A DNA stretch of 64,000 bases from JAEYFP01 sp964566545. Lineage in GTDB: Bacteria; Bacillota; Clostridia; Lachnospirales; Lachnospiraceae. The position numbers and the translations under genes were made by a program. Shown piece after piece: positions 60,268 through 64,000 of the stretch. The DNA is taken from positions 1 to 64,000 of the forward strand of contig CAZMIX010000001.1 in assembly GCA_964566545.1 (NCBI GenBank), read 5' to 3'. Within the stretch, counting starts at the first letter, position 1, and every line of letters begins with the position of its first letter. A model generated the notes under the pieces. It saw only the letters and a list, made by a program, of their open reading frames with translations, was not told the origin of the DNA and searched no databases.

Positions 60268-63200
60268 TTAATATCCTAAGTAGGACTGATTCATATCAAC
60301 ATTGCCGCTGATGCCGTTGACCGATCCCTTTGAGGTGTACTGCCACAAATCATAACGCCCTGCGTAAGTCGGCCCGCCCGCGTTATACTGTGCCAGCCAG
60401 ATCTTATAGCCGGACAGCTCCGAAGCATTCATATAACTTGTCAGCCACGTCTTATTCGCATAGACACCCGGTGTATAACCTGCGGAGCGTACCGTGTTAC
60501 AAAACGCTTTGATGATCGCTGTGCGCTGAGACGCGGACATCGAGTTGAAGCCCGGTCGGTTGCTGCTCTCCACATCCATAAAGACCGGATAGTTAATTCC
60601 GTAGCCGGAGCAAAGCGCCGCACACATACTCGCCTCTTCCACCGCTTCTGCTTCTGTCAGCGCCGTTGTAAAGAAATAAACGCCAACCTTTAAGCCTGCC
60701 GCCTTCGCGCCCTTGATGTGGGATACAAAGTACGGATCCTGAATGAGTGCGCCCGTCGAAGACCCGCGGTAGCCGCAGCGAATGATCGCATAGCTGATGC
60801 CCGACGATTTGACGGAGGACCAGTTGATGCTCGGCTGGTATTTCGATACGTCGATACCGAGCGTACCGGAGCCCTGTGTCAGACTGCCGTCCGTAGCAAA
60901 GTTATATTTCACCCCCGCAATGACCTGCTCGCCCGTCACATAAGTGTTGTCCTTCTTATAATAATAGGTCTTTCCTTCTATTGTCTGCCATCCCGTATAC
61001 AGGAATGCATCCAGTTTTTTATAATATTTGCTGAATTTGCCGCTCTTATAATCCGCATATTTCGCGAGGCGGTATGCATTATTTTCATATACATAGAGTG
61101 CATTTTTATCTTTATCATAAAGCTGCGCTTTATCGGCATATAGATCGCCCGCTACCGTGATCGTCAGCGTCGCTGTCTTGCCGTTGCTGCCTGTCGCCGT
61201 CAAAACTGCGGAACCAGCCTTGACGCCCTTTACGGTGCAGGTCAGTCCATCCGTCGTAATCGTCGCAAGGTTCGTGTCGGATATTTTCCATGTCACGGTC
61301 GCAGTTGACGGTACAACTGCCGCCTTAATCGCCGTCGTCGAACCTACCGCCACGCTGGCTGTTCCAGACAGGGTAACGGAAGCATCCACTACTGTTACGG
61401 TACAGGTCGCTTTTACACCATTGACAGTTGCAGTAATTGTTGATGTTCCGGCTTTTGCTCCCTTTAGCGTATAGGTGTTGCCACTTGCATTCACCGTAAC
61501 CGCATCGCCCGAAACACTCCATGTGACTGTAGCCAACGGAGTAACCATAGCATTCAATACAAGAGACTCCCCTACCGTGATAGCCGCTGAAGTTTTATCC
61601 AAGGTAATGGTAGTAGTGGCAGCAGCTCCAATCGTAACATCACAGGAAACTGTTGCTGTCGTATCGTTATTATAAGTAACAGTCGCTGATATTTTTGTAG
61701 TTCCAACTGCAACTGGTTTTACCACACCTGTAGTAGGATCGATCGTCGCAACGGCAGGATTCAAACTGCTCCAACCGGACACACTTTTAACCTTTTCTTT
61801 TGTCCAAGTCATCGTCCCTGTACTTCCGCCCGCCTTTAATCCGGCAGGAGGCGTCAGTATACAGGAATAGACCTCTGTTGCTTTTACGGTTATCGCACAG
61901 GTTGCCGTTGCCGTCTTTCCATTCGCCGTTGCCTTTGCTGTAATTGTGGCGGTTGTCCCCGCTGCTGTTCCTGTTGCCACAGAAACTGTTCCTGTTGTCG
62001 AGTCTACCGTAATAGCCGATGAATCCGAAATCCATTCAACACTCGCATTGGCTGGCTCTTTATTGCTAATTTCAATGGGTGCGGTACCTCCCGCATCAAT
62101 TTCCAAGCTTGATTTACTTAGTGAAATTTTAGTCTCCGGTACATCGTTGTCTGATACTAAAAGTGCCACAAATGCCGTGATACCATTCAAATCGCCGGTC
62201 TTTGTCGCTTCCTTGATGACATTCAGCACTGCGACAAACGTGTTTTCCTTTTCTGTTGCCTTTGCCGTGTTCGTAAGAACGACCTCGGATTCCACGTAGG
62301 ACTCCCCGTTTGCGGTCTTTGTGGACTCTACCCATTCCACCGTATCCTTAAGCGCTGTGCCGGTCTCGACATCGGCTGCCTGATTGCCGTTTGCATCCTC
62401 GACTGCCGCATTGACTTCTTTCTCTGTCTTAATTTCATCCTTGATATTCTGGATAACTTTATATTCTATCTTTGCTTTTACAGAAACGCTCTGATCCGCA
62501 GGCAGCACATAGCCCGCCAGCGCGTCGCTCGGATTGATCTTCACGGAATAATCGCCCGCACCGACCTCCGTCAAATGAATGATGCCGTCCTCGTCATCAT
62601 CTTCATTTTCCGATGTCTTTCCGTCTGCATCTGTCACGGTCACGTCCCACGGAAGTCCCTTGACAAGCATATCCTCGTCATCTATGAGCTTTATTTTTAA
62701 ATCTTTTTCTACCGAAGTCAGCACAAGCGATAACACCTTGCCCGAAGCTTCTTCCGACTCTGCCGCGGCAACCGGCATCTCTTCCTCAATCATTGTCTTT
62801 ATCTCTTCTGTGATCTGCGTTTCTTCCTCAAACTGATTCAGAGAAGCAACCGCAAGCGCTTTATTCTGCTCGCTCTGATAATTCGCATAAACGGCCGTTG
62901 TCGTAATGCCTGTGCAAAAAATAACAGCAGCCATAATGAGAGTCGCCCACTGGAGAGGTGTAAAGTTTCCGAAGCCTCCGAAAAAGCCTTTCAACGTCCC
63001 ACCGATACCAAAGCCCTCTCCATCCGACATCAGATTCTTCTGCGTATCGCGCCAATCCGCTGACTGCTCGCGGAATTTACTTTGCTTCTGCACTGTCTGC
63101 TGATACGGTTGTTTTTCTGCCATGCCTCTTTGTACGGCTCTTTGCGGTCTTCCTTGCAGATCCGCCGTTCCCTTCGGAACGCGGCGCCTTACTTTTTTCC

Positions 63201-63810
63201 CGCCAACCGCATTTTTTTCGGTTTTTCTTTTATGCTTTAACTCCTCTGACTGAATGATAATTTTCTTGTCCACGGACTCCTTGATTGATCTTTGATCCGC
63301 TCCCTTCAAGGTCGTGCCGACCGCATCAAGCTTACCGGAAATCTCCTTTTCCAATTCCCGATCCTCTTTGGCATATTTGTCATAAATACTTTCCTGACCT
63401 TGCGCCATATAAGGAACCCCCGGTTGTCTTTTGGGCAGCTTGCCCTCACCTAACAGCCCGTTCTTCGCAGCGCTTTGTGCGCGTGCCGTTTCGATAAAGA
63501 GGAATTCGTCTTCCATGATCGTGGAATTGATAATATTCTGCTCAAACTCCTGTGCGGCCTGCTTTGCGTCAGACCGCTGCACATTTTTATTCTGAGCGGG
63601 CATCGCGTCCTCGTCAATTTCCCAAGACTCCTCTACAAGCGGTCTATCCCACTCATATTTATTTTTTTCTTTTCTGACCTGCTCGCTTTCTTTTCTCTGC
63701 TGGAACTCCTCCCATGCGACAGGCTGGCATTGAATTGCTTCTTTCCCGTTAAATTTTTTCTTTTTTTCCTTCAAGGTTTTTTCAGATTTTCCCTTATTAA
63801 ATCCGTTCAT
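60268..63810 (-). CDS. Membrane-anchored GH25 lysozyme with Big_2 repeats
   Basis: A 1180-residue type II membrane protein starting MNGFNKGKSEK (GGGAGG 6 nt upstream). A long charged cytoplasmic region (1-285), one membrane segment (about 286-309, LQWATLIMAAVIFCTG), a unique extracellular part (310-560), four Ig-like Big_2 domains (about 560-890), a YG-rich wall-binding region (about 890-975, YTGWQTIEGKTYYYKK) and a C-terminal GH25 domain (983-1180) with LGIDVSKYQ, the catalytic pair in FMDVESS and VDMNQSYLG. It should cut peptidoglycan glycan strands close to the membrane. Confidence 0.88.
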   Translation of the reverse strand: MNGFNKGKSEKTLKEKKKKFNGKEAIQCQPVAWEEFQQRKESEQVRKEKNKYEWDRPLVEESWEIDEDAMPAQNKNVQRSDAKQAAQEFEQNIINSTIMEDEFLFIETARAQSAAKNGLLGEGKLPKRQPGVPYMAQGQESIYDKYAKEDRELEKEISGKLDAVGTTLKGADQRSIKESVDKKIIIQSEELKHKRKTEKNAVGGKKVRRRVPKGTADLQGRPQRAVQRGMAEKQPYQQTVQKQSKFREQSADWRDTQKNLMSDGEGFGIGGTLKGFFGGFGNFTPLQWATLIMAAVIFCTGITTTAVYANYQSEQNKALAVASLNQFEEETQITEEIKTMIEEEMPVAAAESEEASGKVLSLVLTSVEKDLKIKLIDDEDMLVKGLPWDVTVTDADGKTSENEDDDEDGIIHLTEVGAGDYSVKINPSDALAGYVLPADQSVSVKAKIEYKVIQNIKDEIKTEKEVNAAVEDANGNQAADVETGTALKDTVEWVESTKTANGESYVESEVVLTNTAKATEKENTFVAVLNVIKEATKTGDLNGITAFVALLVSDNDVPETKISLSKSSLEIDAGGTAPIEISNKEPANASVEWISDSSAITVDSTTGTVSVATGTAAGTTATITAKATANGKTATATCAITVKATEVYSCILTPPAGLKAGGSTGTMTWTKEKVKSVSGWSSLNPAVATIDPTTGVVKPVAVGTTKISATVTYNNDTTATVSCDVTIGAAATTTITLDKTSAAITVGESLVLNAMVTPLATVTWSVSGDAVTVNASGNTYTLKGAKAGTSTITATVNGVKATCTVTVVDASVTLSGTASVAVGSTTAIKAAVVPSTATVTWKISDTNLATITTDGLTCTVKGVKAGSAVLTATGSNGKTATLTITVAGDLYADKAQLYDKDKNALYVYENNAYRLAKYADYKSGKFSKYYKKLDAFLYTGWQTIEGKTYYYKKDNTYVTGEQVIAGVKYNFATDGSLTQGSGTLGIDVSKYQPSINWSSVKSSGISYAIIRCGYRGSSTGALIQDPYFVSHIKGAKAAGLKVGVYFFTTALTEAEAVEEASMCAALCSGYGINYPVFMDVESSNRPGFNSMSASQRTAIIKAFCNTVRSAGYTPGVYANKTWLTSYMNASELSGYKIWLAQYNAGGPTYAGRYDLWQYTSKGSVNGISGNVDMNQSYLGY

Positions 63811-63870
63811 ACTGTCCTCCCTTTCGCAAACTCTCAAGCTTGACCATAAAAACTCGGCCAATTCCCCTGC

Positions 63871-64000
63871 TTATAAACCATTTGCAACATCAATCAGATA
63901 CTTCCCGTATTCTGTTTTCATAAGCGACTCCGCCAGCTTTAAAAGCTGTTCTTTGCTGATAAAGCCTCTCCGATAAGCGATCTCCTCAATACAGGAAATG
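63871..64000 (-). CDS. rfbA: Glucose-1-phosphate thymidylyltransferase, C-terminal fragment
   Basis: The last 42 codons are in the window, reading ISCIEEIAYRRGFISKEQLL and ending KTEYGKYLIDVANGL before TAA at 63871-63873. This matches the C-terminal helix of RmlA, the first enzyme of dTDP-rhamnose synthesis. The rest of the gene lies off the right edge. It is 60 nt upstream of the GH25 gene in the same direction. Confidence 0.88.
   Translation of the reverse strand, partial: ISCIEEIAYRRGFISKEQLLKLAESLMKTEYGKYLIDVANGL

Noticed and set aside
61157..62299. Long plus-strand open readings opposite the Big_2 domains
   Set aside because: They mirror the repetitive Thr/Val/Ala coding of the GH25 protein and have no start signals.

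Overview
The window looks like a scaffold from a low-to-mid GC Gram-positive anaerobe, most likely an uncultured or gut member of the Lachnospiraceae (Clostridia). The basis is the Firmicute-style S10 ribosomal operon, strong AGGAGG ribosome binding sites, sigma-A promoters, a CpI-type [FeFe] hydrogenase, a CD3324-type small protein, and an LCP/undecaprenyl-linked cell-wall glycan locus. No species is claimed. One 100-N scaffold gap (1365-1464) cuts rplV. No rRNA, tRNA, CRISPR array, insertion sequence or prophage was seen.

Region 1 (1-5430, minus strand) is the S10 operon in canonical order: rpsJ-rplC-rplD-rplW-rplB-rpsS-rplV-rpsC-rplP-rpmC-rpsQ. It starts from a good sigma-A promoter and a leader of about 240 nt that can fold into a multibranched structure. 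The operon is interrupted between rplW and rplB by about 0.3 kb of quasi-periodic repeats.

Region 2 (5.5-17.6 kb, both strands) is an accessory stretch of short transcription units: a DMT transporter, RNA-methyltransferase-like protein, GNAT enzymes, WYL and MarR regulators, a cysteine hydrolase, two PPOX flavoproteins, a flavin reductase, a chloramphenicol-acetyltransferase-like protein and DUF2752/DUF4190 membrane proteins. It also holds two broken genes, a frameshifted methyltransferase and an HxlR remnant. Palindromic operators can be read in the WYL and MarR promoters. A 125-bp structured repeat lies here, with a second copy at 27.3 kb.

Region 3 (17.7-31.6 kb) holds a pair of RimK-like ATP-grasp ligases on the plus strand. 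The minus strand then runs to the end of the window. It carries an MBOAT/SGNH/CPBP set for polymer O-acylation, an Rrf2 regulator beside cysK and metNIQ (sulfur amino acids), a two-gene [FeFe] hydrogenase unit whose partner fuses a NuoF-type Fe-S segment to a GltD-like flavoprotein, and lspA.

Region 4 (31.8-64 kb, all minus) is mostly one envelope-glycan locus. In transcription order it runs rfbA (partial), a Big_2/GH25 lysozyme, rfbC, wzm, wzt, a WbdD-like methyltransferase-kinase, two large glycosyltransferases, phosphoglucomutase, a three-component side-chain module (GT87, polyprenyl-P glycosyltransferase, GtrA), a lipoprotein acetylesterase, GT2 plus a flippase-like membrane protein, a kinase/HAD/nucleotidyltransferase cassette, two GT2s, an undecaprenyl-P sugar transferase, an LCP ligase, another GT2, glmS and clpX. 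Read together, the genes suggest a rhamnose-containing polysaccharide made on undecaprenyl phosphate. It would be capped, exported by an ABC transporter with a carbohydrate-reading domain, decorated outside the membrane, and attached to peptidoglycan by the LCP enzyme. The capping plus Wzt recognition system and the kinase/HAD/nucleotidyltransferase cassette are the parts most likely to hold new biology.
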